From the NCBI RefSeq assembly GCF_021130785.1, contig NC_060215.1, forward strand, positions 68,886,501 through 68,950,500: 64,000 nt of DNA, read 5' to 3'. Positions 22,357 to 33,330 of the stretch are shown here, one piece after another. The translations under genes were made by a program, and so were the position numbers. Source of the DNA: Homalodisca vitripennis. Taxonomy: Eukaryota; Arthropoda; Insecta; Hemiptera; Cicadellidae. Positions within the stretch are counted from its first letter, which is position 1, and each line of letters opens with the position of its first letter. A model generated the notes under the pieces. The model saw only the letters and a list, made by a program, of their open reading frames with translations. It had not been told where the DNA came from and made no database searches.

Positions 22357-23828
22357 CAGCTGTTCTCTAACTTTTTACTTCAAGCCCCTCTGCATAATCC
22401 AGCTGGTAGCTGAGCCCCCCCTACATGTAAGCGTAGTATATAAGTGAGTCAATTTTGAAATTTTAATCAACTTTTATTTGCTTAGTTTTGCACATTTTAT
22501 GAATACTATAATAGAGCCTAATGGGACAATAGGTTTAATCGTAATCAAACAACTAATTCTATATAAACAATTAAAACATTATTTATTTATTTCAGTTACT
22601 ACAGTACATAATTGTTATTTATAACTCAAAGTAATCATAGTAAAAAGAGCTTCAATGAGAAGGATGTGTTGTTTTCTCTTTGCGCGTAGTTTGTCGAAAG
22701 GCGGTGTCAGTTCTGAGTGATTATTTTTAACGCCTTTTCACTAAAAATTGGGTGTTCCTTTTGTACGCCAATCCAGAAGGATGTGAGAGATTCTTTAAAC
22801 TTACTTTCAAGGTCAGTGTCACCCTTGAGGTCAATGAGATTTTACTTTTCTATCATGTTGAGAGACCACTCATCGACGGATGGTTTGAACGGATTTTGAA
22901 TCCATGCCAAACCATGTAAGTCCTCAAACGAGATTTAAGGACTTCTAAGTGTTTAAGAAAACATTTCTTTGGATTCTTTAGAATATTTTTTTATCCATTT
23001 CTTCAATCATAATTTTAAGATTAGGAAATAGCTGAATATTGTCACTTTTCAGACCGCCCTCGTACAAACTTAGCTTTTTTACAAAGGTGTTTGCCTTTTC
23101 AGTCCATTGCAGAAGGTTTGCATCTTTTTCTGTAAAGACTTGTTTAAAAAAAATTTGTTTTCTTAAATATATCTGTCATGTATGCTAATCGCAGTTAAAA
23201 ATCTGAGTCAGAGAAAAACATTGAGTTTTGTTTGTCAAGCAAAAATGCAAGGACTTCATGTCTAAGCTAAAATGTTCTTATACCAAAGCCTTTCTTCTCG
23301 ATAACCAGCTAGCTTCAGTATGAAACAGTAAAGCTGTGTGTTCTGAGTCGACATCTTCACAGAGAATTTTAAAAACTCGAGACTTGAAAAGATGCCCTTT
23401 AATGACATTGATTGTTTAACGACCACATGTAAAATTTCATCAAGTTCCTAGGTCATACATTTGCTGCTAAAGCCTCTCTATAAATTATGTAAGTAGTGTG
23501 TCCATGTAGCTTCTGGAGCTACCTTTTTGATCAACCCTCGAAGTCCAGTGTGCTTTGGGAAACCACAACAATCAGGTGCTACCGCTAGTCATCTCCAGGG
23601 CTGTACTGAAAACATGACGGTGTACACTCACAGTATTTTACTGCCGATAAACTAAGTAAAATAACATATTCGGCACTATTACGATGACGACTAAAAGTTA
23701 TATGTACACTTGTTGTAATTTAAAATAAAAGTTTGCTTTATTATTTTGTAAGTAAATTAAATTAATTTTTTAACCAAGCATTTGCCCCCCCTGAACCTCC
23801 ATTGCGCCCCACACTTTGAGAACCTCTG
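22357..23828 (-). mobile_element. hAT transposon, 1.47 kb, with 8-bp target duplication
   Basis: Ends CAGCTGTTCTCTAACTTTTT (left) and CAGAGGTTCTCAAAGTGTGG (right, read inward) follow the CAGNGGTTCTCAAA pattern of a common hAT group. The flanks are GTTTAGAC (22349-22356) and GTTTAGAT (23829-23836), an 8-bp duplication with one change, as expected for hAT. A decayed transposase lies on the - strand inside. The element is shorter than a full hAT, so the N-terminal part (zinc finger) is deleted. Confidence 0.85.
22690..23560 (-). pseudogene. hAT transposase remnant (ZBED5/FAM200-like)
   Basis: On the - strand, broken frames read YREALAA (about 23480), LHVVVKTINVIKGHLFKSRV (about 23390-23450), KILCEDVDSEHTALLFHTEA and SWLSRRKALV (23290-23370), FFSDSDF (about 23200) and then FVKKLSLYEGGLKSDNIQLF (about 23030-23090). 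This is the order seen in ZBED5/FAM200-type hAT transposases (HREALA...LCE..GSEH..LL.HTEVRWLSRGK). Many stops make it non-coding. Confidence 0.8.
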
Positions 23829-23836
23829 GTTTAGAT

Positions 23837-25382
23837 GATCACTGACATATTAGTATGCATATTTGTAATAATTTTAATACATAAAATTGTATTTGCAAAC
23901 AAAATGACATTTGCTTGTAAATTTTTGACCTTGCCATTTGAAGTTAAGTACTGTGTAAAATATCTTGCACAAAATTTAAATTAAAAATTTTTAATAAATA
24001 TTTCATATAGAACTTTTATCATGCCGCTCTTAATGAAGTGAGTTCTATTTAAATCGAAATTAGGTACTGAATTACTGATCAGCTTTGATAAAAAAAAACT
24101 AACTAATGTTTATTCTGGTTTAAAAGTTTTAAACAAATCTTCAAATATTCTATAATGAGTAAAAGGATGCGGCCAAGCACTACAAAGTAGCTCTGGTTGC
24201 ATGCGGTGTAATCTAATCAAACTTTGTATTCATGAGTATACATATATATTATATCTTCTAATCACATAAAAGACTCAAAAAAGATTCCTCAAAATCACTT
24301 AAGTAAAACACTGTGTAATTAACTTTTTTATATAATTAAAACGGATATTTAAAAAATTATACATATTTAGGGAAAGTTTCTCCTTGGAACTTCTAAGTTC
24401 ACTTAAGAATTAGTAATAATATATCCTAAGATTCTTAAAAAGGTTCTCACATGCAACATTCCCAACAGCTGTGGTGGACTGCAACACTCCCTAACGAGTT
24501 TTCTTGAAAACTCAAAAGTTTCAAAACTCATGTTTGAGTCCTTTTCAGATATGATGCTCCAAATTTAAATAATGTTATGAAAGGAATTAACAATGATTTT
24601 TGTAAAGTTATTGAATGGTTTGATAATGCATATGTTTTATATCACTTGGCCATATCCTCCTCCGTGAATTCATGACACATGGTTAGCATCTCAACTGGAA
24701 GAGTAAGAACATGGTCTTGTAGCTGATTGTTGATGCTGTCATGTCTCGAAAGAATAATTATTGATCTCCCTTCTACTAGAACACAGAAATGGGGTAGTAA
24801 GGAAATTCCGTAATTCGAGTTGTTTACAATTACAACTATACAAATTTATCAAATACTTGGAACACAGGCTCTTGCCACACTACTTTGGCTCGTCCCTTAG
24901 AGGAACAGCATGGTTAAATTCTCATTCAGACCCTGATTGTGAGTGACAGGACTCGGGCACCGATGACAGCAGATTATATTTCGGCTAGTCAACGTTACAA
25001 TTCTCCACCAAAATATTTTAAGATCCAATAAAGATCTACTAGACATACAAAGTAAAAAGATATCACTCTTGGTTATTCAACTGTTTTTACATGGTGGTGT
25101 CATTTAAGGGAAAAAGAAATCTTTAAACTAGCTAAAGAAGACTTGGAGTTTGAGTCACTGGACGTAACACAGTTCTGTTTTGAGCTCCCTACCAGAATAA
25201 AGCTGCTGTTAAATTTAATCATTGTGATGGCAAAAGCTTCTTGTTTCAGTTTACATATTCTGTTAATAAATATGACTGATTTCTTGTGGCTCTGACTGAG
25301 TCTTGACTATATTCTCCTTAAGTTTTATGTCCACTATTGTCATGGAGGACATTTTAATATTGACATTTTGAGTGACTGACTC
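23837..25382. other. Intergenic sequence without recognisable content
   Basis: 1.5 kb, AT-rich. A slightly less AT-rich section around 24640-25400 might belong to an old LINE (it precedes LINE remnants at 25.9 kb), but no motif is clear enough to claim. Confidence 0.5.
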
Positions 25383-25842
25383 TCAAGTTGATGTTTTGTG
25401 AATACTATATGTCATCTCATGAGACACAGAATCACAGACTATACCAGAGAAGTAAAAAATTATAAAAATGTAATCAACAACATATTTACAATGTCGATGA
25501 TTCTTTAATTCACAGTCAAGCTGTCTTTGCTGCGCTCTTAGATCATCACGCACAGGAATCCACTCTTCTGCATTCTTTAAAAGAGCCCAACATAGATGCA
25601 CATTTATAGTAAATAGAAAGCCTTGAAAAAAATATCCAGTATCAGACATTACTTGAGTATAAGTCATGGAGTTCTTCCATTTTGTGTGAAGAACTGTTAA
25701 TGAGTTCTTTGACACTCTGAAACATTTTAAAATGAGCTTCCCAGTCTGAAGACATAAGATTGCATGTAGTAAAAATCCATGCTAAATTAAACTGAATGCT
25801 GAAACGTGAACACTTGAGATGAGGTATTGGAGCTATCCTCAT
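25383..25842 (-). other. Unrecognised overlapping open frames
   Basis: Two overlapping - strand frames (25383-25715, 110 codons; 25642-25842, 66 codons) contain sequence with a protein-like feel, such as LLKNAEEWIPVRDDLRAQQR followed by QLDCELKNHRHC, and MFQSVKELINSSSHKMEEL. I do not recognise either. The change of frame in the overlap and the lack of a convincing splice site suggest a decayed gene or transposon piece rather than an active exon. Confidence 0.25.
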
Positions 25843-25929
25843 CTACGAAAGAGCTCGATTTTAACCATCCTTAAAGAACTCTGTACAGTAGAGTAAGATG
25901 TTATTTAAAAAAAATCATAGTGTAAAGCC

Positions 25930-26459
25930 CATGCGGCTATCAATAAGATTGAAAGTTCAAGCAACAAAACTAAAGCTGTATGGAGTATAATCAACAAAAG
26001 CAAGCCTTAAAATCAAATCAACCATATTGAGTAAATATAATTCAAGATGGTAAAGATAAAAACGATAGCGGTCTTCACAATGTTGCTGCCAAATTTAATT
26101 CCTTCTTTTCTGAAATGAGCCTGAGTTGTTAGATTCAGAACATTGATCAAAATACTTAATATGACATTTCACAACTTGGCCCTCCCTTGGTTGCAGTTGT
26201 ATGTTTCTATCTTAAATATTAAACAAAGCATTCTTCGGATTTGGATGGAGTTTCATCAGGTTTACTATGGTAAGTCTCTAAAGTGTCAAAGCCACTTGCA
26301 TGTCTTATTAAATTCTTGTTAAAAACTGGAAAGTTTCTAAATGCTATTAAACATTCAACAATTGACTAATTCACAAAAAAAGGTAGAAAAGTCTTAACTG
26401 CAGGCCTAGAAAGCAGACAAGTAGGTACCTGCCTGGACATAGTCTCCAAACCTTCCAGT
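25930..26459 (+). pseudogene. LINE ORF2 linker/RT-start fragment, cut by the Harbinger insertion
   Basis: The + strand reads NKTKAVWSIINKSK (about 25963-26004), NVAAKFNSFFS (about 26080-26112), VSKPLACLIKFLLKTGKFLN (about 26285-26345) and FTKKGRK (about 26370-26390). These follow the connector between endonuclease and RT in CR1/Jockey-type LINEs (W.IIN..., ..FN.FF., PL..LIN..L..G.FP, IYKKGDK). It ends close to the left border of the Harbinger element at 26463. Confidence 0.7.
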
Positions 26460-28776
26460 TTAAGCTATGTTTTCCTAGCTCCGCGACTGGGCTTGCTGCG
26501 TGCTACGTAATTAAGGACAAGTGCGCAGCGTGTTTAGTTGAAGCGCACTTAAATACTGCGCAGCGGAAAAGTGTTTTCCTGGGATTTGTCAATTTTACGC
26601 GGCGTAATGCGCGACTTAAACTCTCTCCTTGTCCAGTTTCATCTTTTGAAGAAATGTAGTTTTCATCGATATGGACCGGAAAAGGAATGTTTTGGCAAAG
26701 TTATTGCTCTTCGCAGATGAGGATGTCGACATTGCTGTTACTCTTCTTTCTACTCGCGGTTCCTGTAGTGAACTGTTTTAAAAACGGCGGAAAAGTGAAG
26801 GTGCTTATAATGTTTTGATAACAAAACACTTAATAGACAATGAGGTAAAATTTAAGGAATATTTTAGACTCACACGGGACCAGTTCTTCACTCTTCTGGG
26901 ATTGGTGAGAGAGGAAACAACTGTGAAGCCGTATAATAGGGTAATTGAACCCATAACAGCAGAAATGAAACTTGCCGTCACCCTACGGTAAGTTGAAATT
27001 TTACAAATAATGCAGCTGTATATAATTAGGTATCTATTACAGTATTCAGGAGTTGGAAAAAGAAAAGGTTAATAATGATAGTTACAAATGCTTATAGAAC
27101 AGCATATATTTGAAAACATGTAAACAAATACATTTAGGCCCCTTCAAATAATATTGATGATAAAGGAAAAAAAATGTTTATCACTCAGAACGGCCTCTAC
27201 TCAAATAAATTTGAACAATAAATGGAATTAGGCCCAACATTTTTTAATTGTGAAAGGAAAATATATTTATATAATTCAAAATATATTTAATAATATGATA
27301 TATTTAGTAAAATTCAAAACGGCCTGTAGTTAAAAAATATCAGCAATTAATACCTTTTAAAACCACACAACTTTTTCTCATTTCCCCCCTCATTTTAACT
27401 GGATAAATTTGTCCATCCACACATACTGCTGTGATGTACTGTCCCGAGATTGATCATATTTAAAGGAGGCCGGTGCTGGTGTCCTAGAGTCTAAGGTGTC
27501 CAAAGAGGACCCGGATGGTGTGGTACATACGGAGGAAGGAGCTGTGTATTGGGCCAGTTCCAAATCACTGACAACTCGGAAAACCTGGCTCCTTGCAATA
27601 GCTTGGCTTTTCTTGTCTAGTTTGTTCATAATGGCGGCCATACTTTTAAAAAACAAATCATTTTCATTTTCTTACTTTTCATCCATATCAATAATTTTTC
27701 CACACACTTCTCTAATTTGTTTTTTTCTTCCTTCCTATACTGCAATAGATCAACTATCAGTTCATGTTTTTTGCCTTTCTTCCTCAAGTTACGGCCGGAT
27801 TTCCTTTCAAATTGGGCGGGGGAAGTGAGTGGCCCAGTTCCACCAAAATCATCTTCTTCACCTTGGCCGTGTTCTTCATAATTTCCACAATCGCTTATAT
27901 TTTCCACTGTTTCGGTGGCATCAACTGGATCACTGGTCACTAAATCTTCATTTTCCATGGCGAGTGGTCCCTTATACTTCTCCATCTCTTCTTACAACTA
28001 TCACCTGTATGAAAATCAACTACAATTAGACATTTCAACAAATTTTATACAATTCTATTTTTTCAGGTTTCTGCTACGGGAGAATCATACCGATCATTGA
28101 CTTTTCAATACAGAATTTCTGCGTCTGCAATATCAAATTTTGTCCTGACGTTTTGATATAGTTGTCAAGGACAAAATAGAACATGTGCATTTTCCACCAC
28201 CATCGGAGATTGATTGGGAACAGAAAAGCCGAAGAATTCTGGGACAACTGGGATTTCCCAAATTGTATTATCTGCAATAGACGGAAAACACGTGAGGATA
28301 GTTGCACCAGCTCATTCAGGATCCCTTTTTCACAATTTTAAGAACTTTTTCTCCATTGTATTGTTTGCTATGGCTGACGCAAACTGCAAATTTGTACTGA
28401 TCGATGTCGGAGCATACGGCAAAGAAGGAGATGCTGGAATCTTTAAAAAGTCTAAAATGGGGAAATTGATTCAAGAAGGAACTATTTTCCCACCTCCTGA
28501 AAACCTACCTTCTTCTGAAATTAAGCTACCATTTGTTGTAGTAGGAGATGAAGCATTTAAACAGGATAATCATGTCATGAAACCCTACACGCACAAACAA
28601 GCAATCACAGATGTTCATAAACGACACTTTAACTACGCCACTTGTTGTGCTAGAAGAGTAACTGAAAAATGCATTTGGTATTTTGTGTCACATTTTCAGA
28701 ATTTTTTTCACACCAATAAACTTGAAACCAGAAACAGTCGACTTAGTCATATTTGTAAGTTGCTGTCTTCATAACT

Positions 28777-31255
28777 GAAGGGTCGCGGGCAAGAACAATC
28801 AGAGTCAACTGAACCTAGTTTGCCAGAAAACAGTTTTTAAAGTTTAACGTCGCCTACCTACTATTAAAAACGTCTAAAGCTAAAAATAACTATCCAAACA
28901 TGTACAAATAGTATTTAGTTTATTCCAAACATAGTAACATTTTTAAGTCACGACAATAAAAGGTTGTTTTAAATATTTAAAAAAAAAGAGTCATGACCTT
29001 GATTGGTTTTCCCCGTCACTGGGCCTCATCAATGAGTGGGTCGTCTGCAAACTCGCCGTCCGAGGCTTCCTCTAAACATTCACTGTCAGGTACTAACGCT
29101 TCATAGAAAGCTTTTGACTCCTGGTGTGTCAAAAACTGTTTTAAGTGTAAAAGGTCTCTTTCACTTTTGCCGCTTTAATAGGCACTGGTCCGTTGTACTG
29201 TTTACTAAGCACTTTTGGAGAGTTGTTTTTGTTAGGATTTCTTGAATTTTGCTTTTTTTCACTGGAGGAACTAAGACAGCCTTTAAATAACTACCAAAGT
29301 AGTTAGACTTGTGCAGCATGAATCTTGGTTTCATTTTTGTCAATCTTGAGTACTCTTATAGGTCTCGTTGGGATGGGACATTTTTTTACGTACTTGTGAG
29401 AAAAGTACTTCGTCCAGGGTTTGAAAAATTAACGTCAGTGCCACATTTATTACTGTGAAAGGTGAAGGTTTCACCCTCGAATTTCTGAGCACATCCCTCC
29501 AGTCATCTGGTGTGTCTGTGTAGGATTTTGAGTTTACAACGCTCATGTCTTTGTCTCCTTCATATACGAATGACCTCTTATGGGAACACAACTTTCACAC
29601 TATCGAAACGGTCCTTGTCCACAACTGTGTGATGTAAAAAGCGTATGACGGTATAATTCTTGTTCTGTCCTGCACACGAGTCGCAAAACAGAACAAGATG
29701 TCGCACATTCAAGCTTAGTACATTGTCAAAAAAATGTTCAAGCATTGAACAAACATCATCTGCTCCCTTCTTGGCGATGTTTCGTCGTATGTGTAAAACA
29801 ACGATGTAGAGTCACTTAACACGTGGACACATTGAATGATATAAAGTTGAGCTTGGCGTCGATAATATACGTCAGATGTTGCAATGTTTGGTGTAGGCAA
29901 ATTTTTGTGAAAGTCCATCGTAACGGCCTCAAATTCTTCTTTTCTTCTTGCTTCCTTCCTGCACTTAGTTTTTAATTGAATAAAATTTTGTGCCTTTAGC
30001 CAGGTGAATTTTCTATTTCTTTTTGTTTCTTTGTTAGATCTTGTGATAATGTATCTTTAGTTTTTTTGTCATCCGCTCCATTGATTTTTTCTTCTAAAAC
30101 AGAAATTTGTGCTTTAAGTACATCACAGGTACTGCACGTGTCTTTCCTTGGGTACCCGAATGAAATATTGAATTTACTATCAAAAATGTCTCGAAATGTA
30201 GTGAAACCCAACAGTATTATCTTTATTTGTTTCATTGTACATTCTATGCAATTTAGACTTATTGAGCTCTTCAGGTAAGTATAATTTTGATGTGTCCTTC
30301 AAAGAGTAATGTGATTTTCTACCCTTTAGGGATTGAATGAAACTTATTACTTTTGCTTTTGTTTCTTCGGACAGAGCATTAGATCTGTTTGCATGTTTAC
30401 CTCGCCCATCTGGCTTGACCTCTCCAAAACTAGTAAGGTGTTTCTTTATGGTTTGAACGCGATTGTTCCCAATGCCATGTAATGACATGAATGCTTTGTA
30501 ACAAACTGTAACGTCCTGTAATTATCATCTACATATGCACGAACACGGTAACAATAAGAAGAAAGATTGAAATTAGCCTCTTCTTGGGAATTTCAGTTGC
30601 GGCGCTGCTTAACAGTACAACAGATATAAGACCACCCAAGTACAGATTTTGTGCGTTGTAATCACCTAGTCCGTTAAAGTTATTGATGATACGTTGTCGG
30701 TTTTCCGGTGAAAAACAACGTGAAAACACTTGTAACGAGAACATTTGACAATCATCACCAACCTCATGAGTAGTTGCACGAAGTTTTTTCATCACGTCGC
30801 TCATCTTCCCGTTTTCTTCCTTTTCTTTGCATTTTGTAAACCAACATGAGTCCCTTCCTCCCCCTCACTTCCACTTATATCACTCAACATAGCGTTTACT
30901 AACAGTAAAAATAATCTAACAATCTTGAAAACTTGTCCGCACAACATTCACACATCCACTAAAGTAGGGTTATGTTTTGGAAACAAAACAAACAAAGCAC
31001 CTGACTGAATCTGAGTTAGAGTGAGGTGGAGAGGAGCGACATTGACTCTGATTGTTATTGTGCGCCGCCGCATGGACTATGATGTTTCTTGCCCGTTAGC
31101 TTATATCTTTCCCTTTGAAAACTTTAGTGACTCTACTTGTTTTTGCACGTTTGTAATAGCATTAAGTAATCTACTTCTATTAAGCTATCGAATGGCACTG
31201 AAAACTCGATTTCGTGAAAAAAATTGACTCTGATTGTTCTTGCTCGCGACCCTTC
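28777..31255 (-). mobile_element. Sola-like DNA transposon nested in the Harbinger transposase
   Basis: 32-base inverted ends with one mismatch (left GAAGGGTCGCGGGCAAGAAC at 28777, right mirror ending at 31255) and a 4-bp target duplication AACT (28773-28776, 31256-31259). Removing the element plus one AACT restores the Harbinger frame ...CCLHN/WIRDD..., which confirms the boundaries. The gene inside is on the - strand (29016-30804). Four-base duplications and this size are known for the Sola superfamily; assignment to Sola is an inference, the element itself is certain. Confidence 0.9.
29016..30804 (-). pseudogene. Transposase-like gene of the nested element (CDSCAGQNKN family), frameshifted
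   Basis: Read on the - strand in several frames: MSDVMKKLRATTHEVGDDC (30804), a helix-turn-helix-like region MSLHGIGNNRVQTIKKHL with GRGKHANRSNALSEETKAKV (30360-30490), SHYSLKDTSKLYLPEELNKS, FNISFGYPRKDTCSTCDVLK (about 30115-30180), MDFHKNLPTPNIATSDVYYR (29918), LFYTYDETS, FCDSCAGQNKNYTVIRFLHH (about 29635-29695), VKVVFP, WRDVLRNSRVKPSPFTVI (about 29455-29510) and the C-terminus FADDPLIDEAQ with TGA at 29016-29018. This family is repeated across invertebrate genomes; the acidic residues in YDET and FCDS are plausible RNase H-fold catalytic positions. At least five frame changes make it inactive. I am sure of the family pattern, less of its official name (possibly DUF7869-related). Confidence 0.8.
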
Positions 31256-32329
31256 AACTGGATCAGGGATGACTTTATTGCTCGCAACCCCAAAGGACCC
31301 CAAGTGACTCATCCGCAGCACCAACTTCCTATACAAAACATGATCCCTTTGGCTTATGTTGGAGGCTATGCTAAAGCAAAAGGTTTAAAGTAAGAAGCAG
31401 TTTTACTGATTACTTTAATGGAGCTTACTACTCAAATAAAATGAAAGCTCCATATCAGAAAAAAAACTTTGTAATGTGAGTAAACTTTATAGCTTAGTAA
31501 TTAAGGGGAAGAGAGTTTATATTTATTTTAATGTTCACTACCTCAGGTTTAAAAAACGCCAAATTTAAAGATTTGTATTACCATAAGTAGAACTTGTACA
31601 TTATCTCATCTTTTCACTATAAGTATTGGTTTGATTCATCTAAATTTGTTCAAATTAACATGAAAGTGTATATGTGTGTGTGACGTTTTGTAACTTTATG
31701 TTAAGAACTATTATGACCTTTAAGTGTATTGGAATCCCCTCCCACGCACATATGGAATATGTGAGAACTTTCTCAAGGCACTGATTGCTGTTCTGGTAAT
31801 GTAACTGTATAGTACTTTCAAAAAATAAAATACTTTATTATTATTAATATGAATCAAAATTATAGTTTTTATTTTCTTAACTGTTTTGTTAAGTTTTTGG
31901 CCGATCCCATTCCACAATTTGTCCTTTTTCAGGTTATTCTTGAAATCGGGGTGGCTCATCTTCCATAGTATGTCATATTCGGAGACAAGATCAATTAATG
32001 CACTGTCATCGTCAGCCGAAAACTTACTCATGTTATTAGTATTAGAACTATTACTTTGATTGTCGCACATGTTGAGCACACAAACTGATCAACTTCGCCA
32101 AACAATATACAGTCGTCAACCATGCTGCGCAGTGCATGATTGACTGCTCTCGAGGCAGTGCTCCCAGTCCCGCAGCAAACACCACGCAGCGAGGTTAAGG
32201 CTTAAGCATGCAACGCGTAGCTAGGAAGACACCTCCATTGGTTTACAGAGAACCGGTGGTTTCGTCAGTTACGGAGCACGGAGCGCAAAAAGCCCAGTCG
32301 CGGAGCTAGGAAAATGTAGCTTTACTCAT

Positions 32330-33330
32330 AGCACATCTTTATATTCAGTGTATTAAAAATTAGACCAATCCCATGGAGGTATTTCTAAGAGAGTTTGTAA
32401 CATTCTATGTATCAATGAACACTGGTGTACGCAAAATGAATAGATAGCTTATGTGTCTTAATAACACTTTCAGCTTCCAAGTTAGTACTGTAGGTCTACA
32501 TCATATGATGGGGTGGCTTTTGTTTGTGAGGAACTCTCTCAAATATCCCTTTGAAGTTGTTAATATTGATTTACTGTGTTAGCCTAAATATTTTGAGGCA
32601 ACTATGATAGCTTTTCCTGAAATAAAATTATTAGTTGTGTCCGTATATTGAACTTTGGATGTTTGTATAAGAACCTTTACAGAGAGAATGGCTAATCTCC
32701 TAAACTTAATTGATAATACCAGCAAATTTAAGAATATCAATATTGTTCTTGTTGGTAATATTAATACTGACCCTCAGGCGTAATAATTTGTATATCATAA
32801 ACTCTGTAAATATGTTTAAGTCTTGTGACTGCTTCTACTTAAACTTTTAACCCACCAAGATGTTCTTATGTTTGGATAGTTTTGTTTCTAATCTACAGCC
32901 TTTTGTGAAGTCATTCAACCTCATCTTTCGTGATCATTGTAGACTTCATCTCAGAATTAGTTCTCATTATAATGTTAGGTATGACCTTGGAACATTAAAG
33001 AAGTGCACCACAATGATGATATAAGCTAAGCATTTAGAACTGTTAAATGTAGACTTTAAATTACTCTTTCATCATTAGGTTTAAGCATGGGCTTCAGTAA
33101 GATTGATTGGCATGGCATTTTATTATTAACTAGTGATGTTTACGAAGCTTTATGATCCTTTATGCAAATATTATCCAATAATTTTAACGAGTGTTGTTCC
33201 ATAAACAGTAAAGCTTTAAAAGATAAAATTTTAAAGGTTTAGTGTGAGTTGTTAAACATTGGTACAGACCTTACCTAAGTAAAATTAGGATGCCTTTTGA
33301 TATGAGTTATAAAAAAAGCTAAAAGCAGGG
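32330..33330 (+). pseudogene. LINE endonuclease-region fragment
   Basis: Degenerate + strand frames read ILCINEHWC (about 32400), QVSTVGLHHMMGWLLFV (about 32476-32530), PEIKLLVVSVY (about 32617-32650), then NINIVLVGNINTDPQA (about 32735-32780) and later DWHGI (about 33105). These correspond to the apurinic-type endonuclease of CR1/Jockey LINEs (IC..EHW, ..RGGVAIYV, ..SIYRSP, ..GDFN.N). It begins immediately after the right end of the Harbinger element. Confidence 0.7.

Larger units (their letters stand above)
26671..31479 (+). pseudogene. HARBI1-type Harbinger transposase, decayed and split by a nested transposon
   Basis: Exon 1 (26671-26987) opens with MDRKRNVLAKLLLFADEDVD, has an in-frame TAA at 26779-26781, and ends at CTACG/GTAAGT. 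Exon 2 starts at 28067 after TTTTTTCAG and reads ATGESYRSLTFQYRISASAI after a one-base loss. The catalytic core (28214-28690) shows AIDGKHVRI, PAHSGSLFHNFKNFFSIVL, DVGAYGKEGDAGIF and PFVVVGDEAF (the three acidic residues of the DDE nuclease), then the FNYATCCARRVTE segment. A shift in a T-run near 28703 precedes INLKPETVDLVIFVSCCLHN, which is interrupted at 28776 by the nested element and resumes at 31256 with WIRDDFIARNPKGP and LPIQNMIPLAYVGGYAKAKG. One more base is lost near 31390; the end is NGAYYSNKMKAPYQKKNFVM and TGA. Confidence 0.9.
27390..32079 (-). pseudogene. MADF/Myb-like accessory gene of the Harbinger element
   Basis: On the - strand, exon 1 (32079-31881) encodes MLNMCDNQ...DDDSALIDLVSEYDILW, then SHPDFKNNLKKDKLWNGIGQ and KLNKT, the first part of a MADF domain. 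Exon 2 (28004-27390) begins after TACAG with the domain's end, GDSCKKRWRSIRDH, then an acidic linker and the C-terminal block IVDLLQYRKEEKNKLEK and FFKSMAAIMNKLDKKSQAIA. The exon 1 donor reads ACAG/TTAAGA, so I infer that the original GT was mutated. Frameshifts occur near 27960 and 27650. Such proteins partner the transposase for DNA binding and nuclear import. Exon 2 lies inside the transposase intron on the opposite strand. Confidence 0.82.
26463..32321 (+). mobile_element. PIF/Harbinger transposon, 5.86 kb including a nested 2.48-kb element
   Basis: Inverted ends: AGCTATGTTTTCCTAGCTCC on the left and, read inward from the right, AGCTACATTTTCCTAGCTCC; the match continues through GCGACTGGGCTT. 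Both flanks carry TTA (26460-26462, 32322-32324), the 3-bp target duplication typical of PIF/Harbinger. Inside are the two genes these elements normally carry: a HARBI1-type nuclease (+ strand) and a MADF/Myb-like DNA-binding protein (- strand), both decayed. Without the nested element the length is about 3.4 kb, normal for the superfamily. Confidence 0.92.

Noticed and set aside
27496..28100. Several + strand frames (27496-27828, 27829-28029, 27915-28100)
   Set aside because: They are antisense to the MADF-like gene exon, which has the recognisable domain.
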